Shown piece after piece: positions 6,679 to 15,449 of a stretch of 64,000 bases of DNA. The stretch is from contig NZ_MRDL01000036.1 in assembly GCF_002008365.1 (NCBI RefSeq), positions 609,676 through 673,675 on the forward strand. The letters run 5' to 3'. A program made the translations under genes and the position numbers. The stretch comes from Rhizobium leguminosarum bv. viciae USDA 2370 (GTDB taxonomy: Bacteria; Pseudomonadota; Alphaproteobacteria; Rhizobiales; Rhizobiaceae). Under the pieces are notes generated by a model. The model was not told the origin of the DNA, searched no databases, and saw only the letters and a list, made by a program, of their open reading frames with translations. The number at the start of each line of letters is the position of its first letter. Positions within the stretch are counted from its first letter, which is position 1.

Positions 6679-7704
6679 ATGGTGGCGAATCCTGGCGGAG
6701 GTTCAACTGATGCCGGTGGCGGACCGGTTCGTCACATTCCTGTTCTACTCGAAGAAGTGCTTGCGGCGCTGGCGCCCGCGCCCGGCAAGCTCATCCTCGA
6801 TGGTACATTCGGTGCGGGCGGTTACAGCTCGGCCATCCTTGCGGCCGGCGCCGAGGTGATTGCGCTCGACCGCGATCCGACGGCGATTGCATCGGGGCAG
6901 GCGATGGTCGCCGCCCATGGTGGTCGTCTCAAGCTTGTTCATTCGCAATTCTCGCATCTCGCCGATCATGCGCCGCAGGGCGGGCTCGATGGTGTCGTGC
7001 TCGATATCGGCGTCTCCTCCATGCAGATCGACGAGGCCGAGCGCGGCTTCTCCTTCCAGAAGAACGGACCGCTCGACATGCGCATGTCGGCCGAAGGTGT
7101 TTCGGCCGCCGATGTCGTCAACCGCGCCAAGGTCGCCGATCTCATCCGCATCTTCCATTTTCTCGGCGAAGAAAGCCAGGCGCCGCGCATCGCGCATGCG
7201 ATCGAGAAGCGTCGCGCCGAAAAGCCATTTGAGACGACGCGCGATCTCGCCGGTCTCATCGAGCTCGTTACGCCGCGCAAGATGAAGGACAAGATCCATC
7301 CGGCAACGCGCGTCTTCCAGGCATTGCGCATCTTCGTCAATGACGAGCTCGGCGAACTGGCGCAGGCGCTGTTTGCGGCGGAAACGGCGCTGAAGCCCGG
7401 CGGGCGGCTCGTCGTCGTCACCTTTCATTCGCTGGAAGACCGCATCGTCAAGAAATTCTTCTCCGACCGCGCCGGCAAGGCGTCGGGTTCACGGCATCTG
7501 CCGGTCGCGCATGAGCGAGCGGCAACTTTTGCGGCTATCGGCAAGGCGATGGTTTCGGCAAGCGAGGCGGAGGCCGAGATCAATCCGCGCGCCCGCTCCG
7601 CCAAGCTGCGCGCCGGCCTGAGGACGGACGCCGCCGCCGAAGCCGCGGATATGTCGCTCTTTGGGTTTCCCAATCTTGCCAGTCTCGGAAAGCTTGGTGG
7701 TTGA
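6679..7704 (+). CDS. rsmH: 16S rRNA (cytosine1402-N4)-methyltransferase
   Basis: A 341-residue SAM-dependent methyltransferase (MraW) that methylates N4 of C1402 in the ribosomal P site. Family motifs: RHIPVLLEEVLAAL near the start, the SAM loop DGTFGAGGYS, DRDPTA, LDIGVSSMQIDEAERGFSF, HPATRVFQALRIFVNDEL and TFHSLEDRIVKKF. The start ATG at 6679 follows GAGGGAACGG. The frame stays open far upstream through mraZ, but that part is not MraW-like. ftsL begins one base after the stop. The family length (about 310-345 aa) is matched. Confidence 0.96.
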   Translation: MVANPGGGSTDAGGGPVRHIPVLLEEVLAALAPAPGKLILDGTFGAGGYSSAILAAGAEVIALDRDPTAIASGQAMVAAHGGRLKLVHSQFSHLADHAPQGGLDGVVLDIGVSSMQIDEAERGFSFQKNGPLDMRMSAEGVSAADVVNRAKVADLIRIFHFLGEESQAPRIAHAIEKRRAEKPFETTRDLAGLIELVTPRKMKDKIHPATRVFQALRIFVNDELGELAQALFAAETALKPGGRLVVVTFHSLEDRIVKKFFSDRAGKASGSRHLPVAHERAATFAAIGKAMVSASEAEAEINPRARSAKLRAGLRTDAAAEAADMSLFGFPNLASLGKLGG

Positions 7705-7705
7705 T

Positions 7706-8185
7706 ATGCTGAAAACGTTCGATCTCGTGCTTATCGGCGTCATGACGGCCACCGCCGCCGTGACCTACACGATCAAGCACCGCGCCGAATTGAAGCTCGA
7801 GGAGGTTCATCGCCTCGAAGCCGAGATCAAGCTTGAGAAGGACACGATCGACCTTCTCAAGGCCGACTGGGCGCTGCAATCGCAGCCGAACCGGCTGGAG
7901 CGGCTGGTCAAGGCCTATAATGACGAATTGAAGCTGCAGCCGACGGAATCGACGGCGCTCGTGCATGCCAAGGAATTGCCGATGCTGAAATCCGAGGTTC
8001 CCGTACCTGACGTGACGGAGGCCAAGGCCAGCGCCAAAGGCGCGACCGTGGCCAGCGCCAAGAGCGCGCCGGACACCGCCAAGGGCGCGCAAGCCACCGC
8101 CAAGGCGCAGCCCATTCCGATGCCTGCGCCACGCGGCGAGGCAGAGGATGCAGACCAGATCGAAACCGGATCGGTGGAGGAATAA
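7706..8185 (+). CDS. ftsL: Cell division protein FtsL
   Basis: A 159-residue bitopic division protein: a very short cytoplasmic tip, one transmembrane helix (about residues 5-23, FDLVLIGVMTATAAVTYTI), then a leucine/glutamate-rich coiled coil (about 24-70, RAELKLEEVHRLEAEIKLEK). It would pair with a FtsB-like partner and connect FtsQ to the FtsW-FtsI synthase. Identification rests on topology and its fixed place between rsmH and ftsI, since FtsL sequences are poorly conserved. The C-terminal half is a low-complexity Ala/Lys stretch (SAKGATVASAKSAPDTAKGA) that makes it longer than the 121-aa E. coli protein. Its TAA shares a base with the ftsI ATG. Confidence 0.88.
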   Translation: MLKTFDLVLIGVMTATAAVTYTIKHRAELKLEEVHRLEAEIKLEKDTIDLLKADWALQSQPNRLERLVKAYNDELKLQPTESTALVHAKELPMLKSEVPVPDVTEAKASAKGATVASAKSAPDTAKGAQATAKAQPIPMPAPRGEAEDADQIETGSVEE

Positions 8186-9945
8186 TGTCGTTTCTTTCCC
8201 GCATCATGGTTTTGAAGAGCCAGGCGCATTTCTCCGCCGGCGTCTATAACCGGTTCGGCGGTCCTTCCCCCGCCGGCCTGGCGATCGAGGGATCGCGCAA
8301 GAAGAAATCCGGGCAGGCGAAAAGCCGCGTCGGCCTGCTGATCCTTGGCTTCATGGGCGTCTACGCCGTCATCGGCGGCCGCCTCGTCGAATATGCGATG
8401 AAGGATCAGGAGGTCGTCTCCAGCATTCTGCCGCCCGACCGGCTGATGGCCTCGCGCCCGGACATTCTCGACCGCAACGGCGAGGTACTGGCGACCGACA
8501 TCCGCACCGTCTCGCTGTTTGCCGAACCGAACAAGATCGTCGACGCCGACGAGGCAGTGGAGAAGCTTGCAACGGTGCTGCCCGAGCTCGACGTCAGGGA
8601 CACTTATAAGAAGCTCTCGGTCAAGACCTCGCATTTCGCCTGGCTGCGCCGGCAGCTGACGCCGAAGCAGCAGAGCCAGATCCTGGCGCTCGGCATTCCT
8701 GGCATCGGCTTCCGGCCGGAGAAGCGCCGCTTTTATCCGGGCGGGTCGACCGCCGCGCACATCCTCGGTTACGTCAACATCGACAACCGCGGTGTCGCCG
8801 GCATGGAGAAATTTATCGACGACCAGGGGCTTGCCGATCTCGCCTCGGTCGGCATGACCAGCGATCAGCCGCTCGAGCCAGTGCGGCTATCGATCGACCT
8901 GCGCGTGCAGAACATCGTGCGGGACGCGGTCGTCAACGCCGTCAACAACTTCCAGTCCAAGGGCGCCGGTGCCGCGGTCATCGACGTGCATACGGGAGAA
9001 GTGCTGGCGATGGCATCGGCGCCGGATTTCGATCCGAACGATCCGCAGGAAGGCGCCAAGGACGGTTGGCTCAACCGGATGACCAACGGCACCTTCGAAA
9101 TGGGCTCGACCTTCAAGACCTTTTCGCTGGCCATGGCGCTCGATAGCGGCAAGGTGAAGATGACCGACAGTTTCGATGCCAGCAAATCGATCTATATCGG
9201 CGGCTTCACCATCCACGATTTTCACGGGCAGCGCCGTTGGCTGACCGTTCCCGAGATTTTCCAATATTCTTCCAATATCGGTACGGCGCGCGTCATCGAC
9301 ATCGTCGGCATCGATGCGCAGAAGGACTATCTGACCAAGTTCGGCCTCTTGACGAAGATGCAGACCGAACTGCCCGAAGTGAAGATGCCGAGCCAGCCGC
9401 GCGTTTGGAAGAAGATCAATTCGATCACGATTTCCTTCGGCCATGGCGTCTCGACGACGGCGCTGCAGACAGGGGTGGCCGCCGCCGCCCTCGTCAATGG
9501 CGGCAAGCTGATCGAGCCGACATTCCTGCCGCGCACGCGCGAACAGGCCGATCAGATCGCTACGCAGGTGATCAAGAAGTCGACCAGCGACAACATCCGC
9601 TATCTCCTTGATTTCAACGGCTACAAGGGATCCGGGCGTGTTGCCCGCGTGCCGGGCTTTGCCGTCGGCAGCAAGACCGGTACGGCCGACAAGGTGGTGA
9701 ACGGGCGTTATTCGGCAACGCTGAACTTCAATTCCTTCATTGCCGCATTCCCGATCAATGATCCCAAATATGCCGTGATCACCTTCTGCGACGAGCCGAA
9801 GACCGGTGAGAAGCAATATGGCGGAACGATCTCCGCCGGCACCGCCGGCCCGATCGCTCGTGAGATCATCAGCCGCGCGGCCCCCATTCTCGGCATCGAG
9901 CCGAAATTCGGGGAGGGCGGATCGGCCTTGCTGGTGTCTTATTGA
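8185..9945 (+). CDS. ftsI: Peptidoglycan D,D-transpeptidase FtsI (PBP3)
   Basis: A 586-residue class B penicillin-binding protein that cross-links septal peptidoglycan. An N-terminal transmembrane helix lies about residues 52-70 (VGLLILGFMGVYAVIGG). A pedestal/dimerisation domain follows (RPDILDRNGEVLATDI). The transpeptidase motifs are STFK (308-311, nucleophile Ser308), SSN (362-364) and KTGT (497-500). The start overlaps the ftsL stop by one base (TAATG), so translation is coupled. The cytoplasmic N-terminus of about 50 basic residues is longer than in E. coli. Confidence 0.96.
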   Translation: MSFLSRIMVLKSQAHFSAGVYNRFGGPSPAGLAIEGSRKKKSGQAKSRVGLLILGFMGVYAVIGGRLVEYAMKDQEVVSSILPPDRLMASRPDILDRNGEVLATDIRTVSLFAEPNKIVDADEAVEKLATVLPELDVRDTYKKLSVKTSHFAWLRRQLTPKQQSQILALGIPGIGFRPEKRRFYPGGSTAAHILGYVNIDNRGVAGMEKFIDDQGLADLASVGMTSDQPLEPVRLSIDLRVQNIVRDAVVNAVNNFQSKGAGAAVIDVHTGEVLAMASAPDFDPNDPQEGAKDGWLNRMTNGTFEMGSTFKTFSLAMALDSGKVKMTDSFDASKSIYIGGFTIHDFHGQRRWLTVPEIFQYSSNIGTARVIDIVGIDAQKDYLTKFGLLTKMQTELPEVKMPSQPRVWKKINSITISFGHGVSTTALQTGVAAAALVNGGKLIEPTFLPRTREQADQIATQVIKKSTSDNIRYLLDFNGYKGSGRVARVPGFAVGSKTGTADKVVNGRYSATLNFNSFIAAFPINDPKYAVITFCDEPKTGEKQYGGTISAGTAGPIAREIISRAAPILGIEPKFGEGGSALLVSY

Positions 9946-10011
9946 GTGTGAATGAATATCGACGCCGATTCGCGAGGGGTGAACCGGCTTCAAGAGAGAA
10001 AAGTGCGTTCG

Positions 10012-11472
10012 ATGAAATTGCGAGACCTGGCCGGAGATCAGTTTCCGGAACTTGAAGCACAGCTCGAAGGCCCGGCAGGCTTGCTTGATATCTCAGGCCT
10101 GTCTTCGGATAGCCGCAAGGTGGCGCCTGGCAATGCCTTCGTCGCAGTCGCCGGCACCAAGGCGAACGGCGCGGGCTTCATCGCTGATGCCGCCGGCCAT
10201 GGCGCTGCCGTCGCGATCGCCTCCCAAGCCGTCGATGCTTCGATCCCCGTGCTAGCGGTCAAGGAGCCGCGCCGTTTCCTTTCCATCGCCGCCGCGCGTT
10301 TCCACGGCAAGCAGCCCGATACCATGGTCGCCGTCACCGGCACGGCGGGCAAAACCTCCGTCGCTTCTTTCACCCGGCAGATCTGGGCGCATGCGGGCCA
10401 CGCGGCCGCGATGATCGGCACGACGGGCGTCGTCTCGCCGACGCGTAACGAATATGGCTCGTTGACAACGCCCGATCCGGTGTCTCTGCACGCGCTGCTG
10501 GCGGAACTCGCCGGAGAAGGCGTGACGCATGCCGCGATGGAAGCGTCCAGCCACGGCCTCGACCAGTGCCGGCTCGACGGGGTGAAGCTTGCTGCCGCTG
10601 CCTTCACCAATCTCGGCCGCGACCACATGGATTATCATCCCACGATCGAGGCCTATATGGCCGCCAAGATGCGGCTTTTCGATACGCTGCTGCCGAAGGG
10701 TTCACCGGCGGTGATCTTCGCCGACGATCCGTGGTCGTCGAAGGCGATCAAGACCGCAACCGATGCCGGTCACGACATTCGTACCGTTGGGCGAAAGGGC
10801 GATTACCTCTCGTTGAAGCGCGTCGAGCACTTCCGCCACAAGCAGATGGCCGAGATACACATCGGCAGCGAGATCTTCGAGGTAGACATTCCGCTGGCCG
10901 GCGATTTCCAGGTGGCCAACGCGCTGGTCGCGGCAGGGCTTGCCATGTCGACCGGCGTGGCCGCAAAGGTTGCGATGGCGGCGCTCGAGAAGCTCACCGG
11001 CGCGTCCGGCCGTCTCGAACTCGTCGGCCATACAAAAGACGGCGCGCTCGCCTATGTCGACTACGCCCACAAGCCGGATGCGCTGGAAAACGTGCTGGGC
11101 TCGGTCAGACCCTTCACCACCGGCCGCGTCATTGTCGTTTTCGGCTGCGGCGGCGACCGTGACCGCGGCAAACGGCCGATCATGGGCGAAATCGCCTGCC
11201 GACTTGCCGACGTCGTTATAGTCACCGACGATAATCCGCGTTCTGAGGAGCCGGCCTCGATCCGGGCGGAGATCATGGCAGCAGCAAGCTGCGCCGCGGA
11301 AATCGCCGATCGCGCCACGGCGATCCGCGAGGCTGTTGGCATGCTGAGATCCGGCGATACGCTGATCGTCGCCGGCAAGGGGCATGAGGAAGGGCAGACG
11401 ATCGGCGGCGTCACCCTGCCGTTCTCCGATCATGCGGAGGTGCGCAAGGCCTTGGAGGAGTTGAAATCTTGA
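10012..11472 (+). CDS. murE: UDP-MurNAc-L-Ala-D-Glu:meso-diaminopimelate ligase
   Basis: A 486-residue Mur ligase that adds the third residue of the stem peptide. The ATP loop is GTAGKTS (110-116; an Ala replaces the usual Asn). DNPR at 407-410 is the known marker for meso-DAP rather than lysine specificity. The GKGHEEGQ motif lies near the C-terminus. The start MKLRDLAG at 10012 fits the family; an in-frame ATG at 9952 would add 20 unaligned residues. The last bases overlap the TTG start of murF. Confidence 0.95.
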   Translation: MKLRDLAGDQFPELEAQLEGPAGLLDISGLSSDSRKVAPGNAFVAVAGTKANGAGFIADAAGHGAAVAIASQAVDASIPVLAVKEPRRFLSIAAARFHGKQPDTMVAVTGTAGKTSVASFTRQIWAHAGHAAAMIGTTGVVSPTRNEYGSLTTPDPVSLHALLAELAGEGVTHAAMEASSHGLDQCRLDGVKLAAAAFTNLGRDHMDYHPTIEAYMAAKMRLFDTLLPKGSPAVIFADDPWSSKAIKTATDAGHDIRTVGRKGDYLSLKRVEHFRHKQMAEIHIGSEIFEVDIPLAGDFQVANALVAAGLAMSTGVAAKVAMAALEKLTGASGRLELVGHTKDGALAYVDYAHKPDALENVLGSVRPFTTGRVIVVFGCGGDRDRGKRPIMGEIACRLADVVIVTDDNPRSEEPASIRAEIMAAASCAAEIADRATAIREAVGMLRSGDTLIVAGKGHEEGQTIGGVTLPFSDHAEVRKALEELKS

Positions 11473-12902
11473 GCTGGCTCTGGACGACGGAAGACATGAT
11501 CGCAGCGATGGCGGGGCGCCCTTTCGGCACGCTGCCCGAAGGCATCACCGGCATTTCCATCGACAGCCGCTCGATTACTCCAGGCGAAGCCTTCTTCGCG
11601 ATCAAGGGCGACCGTGTCGACGGTCACGACTACGCATCGATGGCGACGGCGAACGGCGCTTCCCTTCTCGTCGTCAGCGAGGCGAGGCTTCCCGCCATGG
11701 GCCGCCTGACGGTGCCGATGATCGTCGTGGAAGACGTGCTCGCGGCACTTGGCCGGCTCGGCCTTGCCTCGCGCGAGCGCTCGCGGGCCCGGATCATCGC
11801 GGTGACCGGATCTGTGGGAAAGACGACCACCAAGGAAATGCTGCGGCATGTGCTGTCGCCCTGCGGCAAGGTGCACGCCTCCGTCGCCTCCTTCAACAAT
11901 CATTGGGGCGTGCCGCTGACGCTGGCGCGCATGCCTGAGGATACGGATTATGGCGTTTTCGAAGTCGGAATGAACCACCCCGGCGAGATCCGGCCGCTGG
12001 TGGGGATGATCCGTCCCGATGTCGCCATCATCACCACGATCGCGCCGGCCCATCTCGGCAACTTCAAGAACATCAAGGAAATCGCCGCTGCCAAGGCCGA
12101 GATCTTCGAGGGGCTCGAATCCGGCGGCCATGTCGTGCTCAATCGCGACAACGACCAGTTCAATTTCCTCGACCGCACGGCGCAATCGCTCGGCATCGAG
12201 CATATCCATTCCTTCGGCCAGCATGCCAAGGCCGAATTCCGGCTCGCAGAATTCAATGGCTCCGACGAGAATTCGACGCTGTGGCTGACGATTGGTGGCG
12301 AGACGCTGGAAGTCGCGCTCGGCGCGCCGGGCCGCCATATCGCCGAGAATGCGCTCGCAGCACTCGGGGTCGTCAGGATCGTCGGCGCCGATATGCAGAA
12401 GGCGATCGAAGCGCTTGCGACGCTGAGGCCGGAAAAGGGCAGGGGCAAGCGCCACCGGCTTTTAATCGGCGGCGGCAGCTTCATGCTGATCGACGAGAGC
12501 TACAATGCGAATCCAGCCTCGATGCGCGCGGCGATCGCGCTGCTGGCGGCCTCCGAGCCGACCGGCCGCGGACGCCGTATCGCCGTGCTCGGCGACATGC
12601 TGGAGATGGGCGACTCTGCGCAGAAGGTCCATACCGACCTTGCCGTGCCCCTGCTTGCGGCCGGCATCGAGCATGTCTGGCTGGCTGGAGCCGAGATGGC
12701 TGCGCTGAAGGAATCGTTGCCGGAAAGCGTCCACGTCGACTATCGCGAGAACACGGACGAATTGACGGACTATGTATTGAACTCGGTCGCGCCAGGCGAC
12801 GTGTTGATGGTGAAATCGTCTCTGGGCATCGGTTTCGGCAAGATCGTCGCCGCGCTCCTTGACAAGTTCCCGGCATTTGCCGACACGCAACGCGAATTTT
12901 GA
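11469..12902 (+). CDS. murF: UDP-MurNAc-tripeptide--D-alanyl-D-alanine ligase
   Basis: A 477-residue Mur ligase that joins the D-Ala-D-Ala dipeptide made by Ddl to complete the pentapeptide. The ATP loop is GSVGKTTTKEM and the central-domain motif is NNHWGVPLTL. The sugar-nucleotide pocket motif is DSRSITPGEAFFAI, and YNANPASMRAAI lies in the C-terminal domain. It starts with TTG in a TTGA overlap with the murE stop; there is no ATG nearby that keeps the N-terminal domain. A GGAG site (GGAGGAG at 11455-11461) sits at good spacing for this TTG. Confidence 0.95.
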   Translation: MSWLWTTEDMIAAMAGRPFGTLPEGITGISIDSRSITPGEAFFAIKGDRVDGHDYASMATANGASLLVVSEARLPAMGRLTVPMIVVEDVLAALGRLGLASRERSRARIIAVTGSVGKTTTKEMLRHVLSPCGKVHASVASFNNHWGVPLTLARMPEDTDYGVFEVGMNHPGEIRPLVGMIRPDVAIITTIAPAHLGNFKNIKEIAAAKAEIFEGLESGGHVVLNRDNDQFNFLDRTAQSLGIEHIHSFGQHAKAEFRLAEFNGSDENSTLWLTIGGETLEVALGAPGRHIAENALAALGVVRIVGADMQKAIEALATLRPEKGRGKRHRLLIGGGSFMLIDESYNANPASMRAAIALLAASEPTGRGRRIAVLGDMLEMGDSAQKVHTDLAVPLLAAGIEHVWLAGAEMAALKESLPESVHVDYRENTDELTDYVLNSVAPGDVLMVKSSLGIGFGKIVAALLDKFPAFADTQREF

Positions 12903-12924
12903 TCGGGTAAACAAGGGGCCCTGA

Positions 12925-14025
12925 ATGCTGATCTGGCTTGTCGAACTGTCGGAATATTTCAAATTTCTGAACCTGTTCAGATATATTACCTTCCGCACGG
13001 GGGCTGCTCTCTTCACCTCAGCACTGATCGTCTTCCTGTTCGGGCCGACGATCATCAATTCGCTGCGCATCCGGCAGGGCAAGGGCCAGCCGATCCGCGC
13101 CGATGGGCCGCAGACGCACTTCAAGAAAGCCGGCACGCCGACCATGGGCGGGCTGATGATCCTCGCCGGTATCGTCGGCGCATCGCTGCTCTGGGCCGAT
13201 CTTTCCAACGTCTATGTCGTCGCCACGCTGCTGGTGACGCTGGGCTTCGGCGCGATCGGCTTCTACGACGATTATCTTAAGGTCACGAAGCAGAGCCACA
13301 TGGGCTTTTCCGGCAAGGCGCGTCTCGGCATCGAATTCGTCATCGCCGGCATCGCCGTCTATTTCATGATGCGCACCGCCCTTGCTTCGGGGATTGCCGG
13401 CTCGACCTTCGGCTCCTCGATTGCCTTTCCCTTCTTCAAGGACTTCATGATCAATATCGGCATCATGTTCGTCGTCTTCGGCGGCTTCGTCATCGTCGGG
13501 GCCGGCAATGCCGTCAATCTGACGGACGGTCTCGACGGACTTGCCATCGTGCCTGTGATGATTGCAGCCGCCTCCTTCGGCGTCATCGCCTATCTCGCCG
13601 GCAACGTGGTGTTTGCGAACTACCTGCAGATCAATTTCGTGCCCGGCACCGGCGAGCTCGCCGTCGTGCTCGGCGCCGTCATCGGCGCCGGCCTCGGCTT
13701 TCTCTGGTTCAATGCTCCGCCGGCCGCCATCTTCATGGGCGACACCGGGTCGCTGGCACTCGGCGGCACGATCGGCACCGTCGCCGTCGCCACCAAGCAT
13801 GAGATCGTCATGGCAATCATCGGCGGCCTCTTCGTCATCGAGACGCTCTCGGTCATCATCCAGGTCGGCTTCTTCAAGATGACCGGCCGGCGCGTCTTCC
13901 TGATGGCGCCGATCCATCATCACTTCGAGAAGAAGGGCTGGACCGAGAGCCAGGTGGTGATCCGCTTCTGGATCGTCGCCGTCGGCCTTGCCATGCTCGG
14001 TCTCTCGACGCTGAAGCTCCGGTGA
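12925..14025 (+). CDS. mraY: Phospho-N-acetylmuramoyl-pentapeptide transferase
   Basis: A 366-residue polytopic membrane enzyme (about ten helices) that transfers phospho-MurNAc-pentapeptide to undecaprenyl phosphate, giving lipid I. Motifs: the catalytic aspartates in GFYDDYLKV, GNAVNLTDGLDGLA, FMGDTGSLALGG, and the cytoplasmic MAPIHHHFEKKGW loop that binds the uridine nucleotide. Length and order are normal for the family. The gene begins 22 bases after murF and ends eight bases before murD. Confidence 0.97.
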   Translation: MLIWLVELSEYFKFLNLFRYITFRTGAALFTSALIVFLFGPTIINSLRIRQGKGQPIRADGPQTHFKKAGTPTMGGLMILAGIVGASLLWADLSNVYVVATLLVTLGFGAIGFYDDYLKVTKQSHMGFSGKARLGIEFVIAGIAVYFMMRTALASGIAGSTFGSSIAFPFFKDFMINIGIMFVVFGGFVIVGAGNAVNLTDGLDGLAIVPVMIAAASFGVIAYLAGNVVFANYLQINFVPGTGELAVVLGAVIGAGLGFLWFNAPPAAIFMGDTGSLALGGTIGTVAVATKHEIVMAIIGGLFVIETLSVIIQVGFFKMTGRRVFLMAPIHHHFEKKGWTESQVVIRFWIVAVGLAMLGLSTLKLR

Positions 14026-14032
14026 GGCGGCG

Positions 14033-15448
14033 ATGATCCCGGTCACGACGCTCAAGGACAGGAAGGTCGCGCTCTTCGGGCTCGGCGGCTCCGGCTTCGC
14101 CACTGCCCGGGCGCTGATATCAGGCGGTGCCGATGTGACCGCCTGGGACGACAATCCCGACAGCGTCGCCAAGGCTGCGGCCGAAGGCATCAGAACGGAA
14201 GACCTGCACAACATCGACTGGAGCCAGCAGACGCTGTTCGTGCTGTCACCCGGCGTGCCGCTCACCCATCCGAAGCCGCACTGGACGGTCGATCTTGCGC
14301 GTGCGGCGGGCGTCGATATCGTCGGCGACGTCGAGCTCTTCGTGCGCGAGCGCCGCGCTCATGCGCCGGACTGCCCCTTCATCGCCATAACAGGCACCAA
14401 CGGCAAGTCGACCACGACGGCGCTGGTCGCCCATATCCTGAAGTCATCAGGCTACGACACGCAGCTTGGCGGCAATATCGGCACGGCGGTGCTGACCCTC
14501 GATCCGCCGAGGGCCGAGCGCTTTTACGTCGTCGAATGCTCCTCCTACCAGATTGATCTGGCGCCGACGCTGGACCCGTCGGCCGGAATCCTGCTCAACC
14601 TGACGCCCGATCATCTCGACCGTCACGGCACGATGCAGCATTATGCCGATATCAAGGAACGGCTGGTCGCCGGCAGCGATGTCGCGATTGTCGGCGTCGA
14701 CGACAGCCATTCCGCCTTGATCGCTGACCGCGTCCAGCGGGCAGGCGTCAAAGTGGTCCGCATTTCGCGCCGCAACGTGGTGGCGGACGGCATTTACGCC
14801 GAGGGCACCAAACTCATCCAGGCCGCCGGCGGCGCTATGCTGCCTTTCGCCGATCTCGACGGTATCCAGACGCTGCGCGGCAGCCATAATGCGCAGAACG
14901 CCGCCGCCGCCGTCGCCGCCTGCCTCGCTGTCGGGGTTTCCGCCGACGACATCCGCGCCGGCCTTGCCTCGTTCCCCGGACTCAAGCACCGCATGCAGCC
15001 GGTCGGACAGCGTGGCCGCGTCGTTTTCATCAACGATTCCAAGGCGACCAATGCCGATGCCGCAGCACCCGCTCTTTCGAGTTATGATCGCATCTATTGG
15101 ATCGCCGGCGGCCTGCCGAAGGCTGGCGGCATCACGACGCTCGCTCCCTATTTTCCGCGCATCGCCAAGGCCTATCTGATCGGCGAGGCGGCCGCGGAAT
15201 TCGCAGCGACGCTCGGCGAGGCCGTGCCTTACGAGATTTCGGGTACGCTGGAGCGCGCGGTCGCGCATGCGGCAGCCGATGCCGATCGCGACGAAAGCAG
15301 TGCTTCGGCCGTGATGTTATCCCCGGCTTGCGCAAGCTTCGACCAGTATAAGAATTTCGAAGTCAGGGGCGATGCCTTCGTCGGCCACGTGGCAGCGCTT
15401 GATGGGATTGCGATGCTGATCGGCGGTCCGGCAACAGGAGAGAAATGA
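14033..15448 (+). CDS. murD: UDP-MurNAc-L-alanine--D-glutamate ligase
   Basis: A 471-residue Mur ligase that adds D-glutamate to UDP-MurNAc-L-Ala. It has an N-terminal Rossmann-like UDP-binding domain (VALFGLGGSGFATARAL), the ATP loop TGTNGKSTTTALVAHIL, the central-domain motif ILLNLTPDHLDRHG, and VVFINDSKATNADAA near the ATP/glutamate site. It is followed by ftsW after one base. Length is slightly above the E. coli protein (438 aa), as in other rhizobia. Confidence 0.96.
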   Translation: MIPVTTLKDRKVALFGLGGSGFATARALISGGADVTAWDDNPDSVAKAAAEGIRTEDLHNIDWSQQTLFVLSPGVPLTHPKPHWTVDLARAAGVDIVGDVELFVRERRAHAPDCPFIAITGTNGKSTTTALVAHILKSSGYDTQLGGNIGTAVLTLDPPRAERFYVVECSSYQIDLAPTLDPSAGILLNLTPDHLDRHGTMQHYADIKERLVAGSDVAIVGVDDSHSALIADRVQRAGVKVVRISRRNVVADGIYAEGTKLIQAAGGAMLPFADLDGIQTLRGSHNAQNAAAAVAACLAVGVSADDIRAGLASFPGLKHRMQPVGQRGRVVFINDSKATNADAAAPALSSYDRIYWIAGGLPKAGGITTLAPYFPRIAKAYLIGEAAAEFAATLGEAVPYEISGTLERAVAHAAADADRDESSASAVMLSPACASFDQYKNFEVRGDAFVGHVAALDGIAMLIGGPATGEK

Positions 15449-15449
15449 C

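Noticed and set aside
13018..14265. 415-residue minus-strand open frame
   Set aside because: Antisense to mraY and the start of murD; low-complexity acidic composition from membrane-helix codons read backwards.
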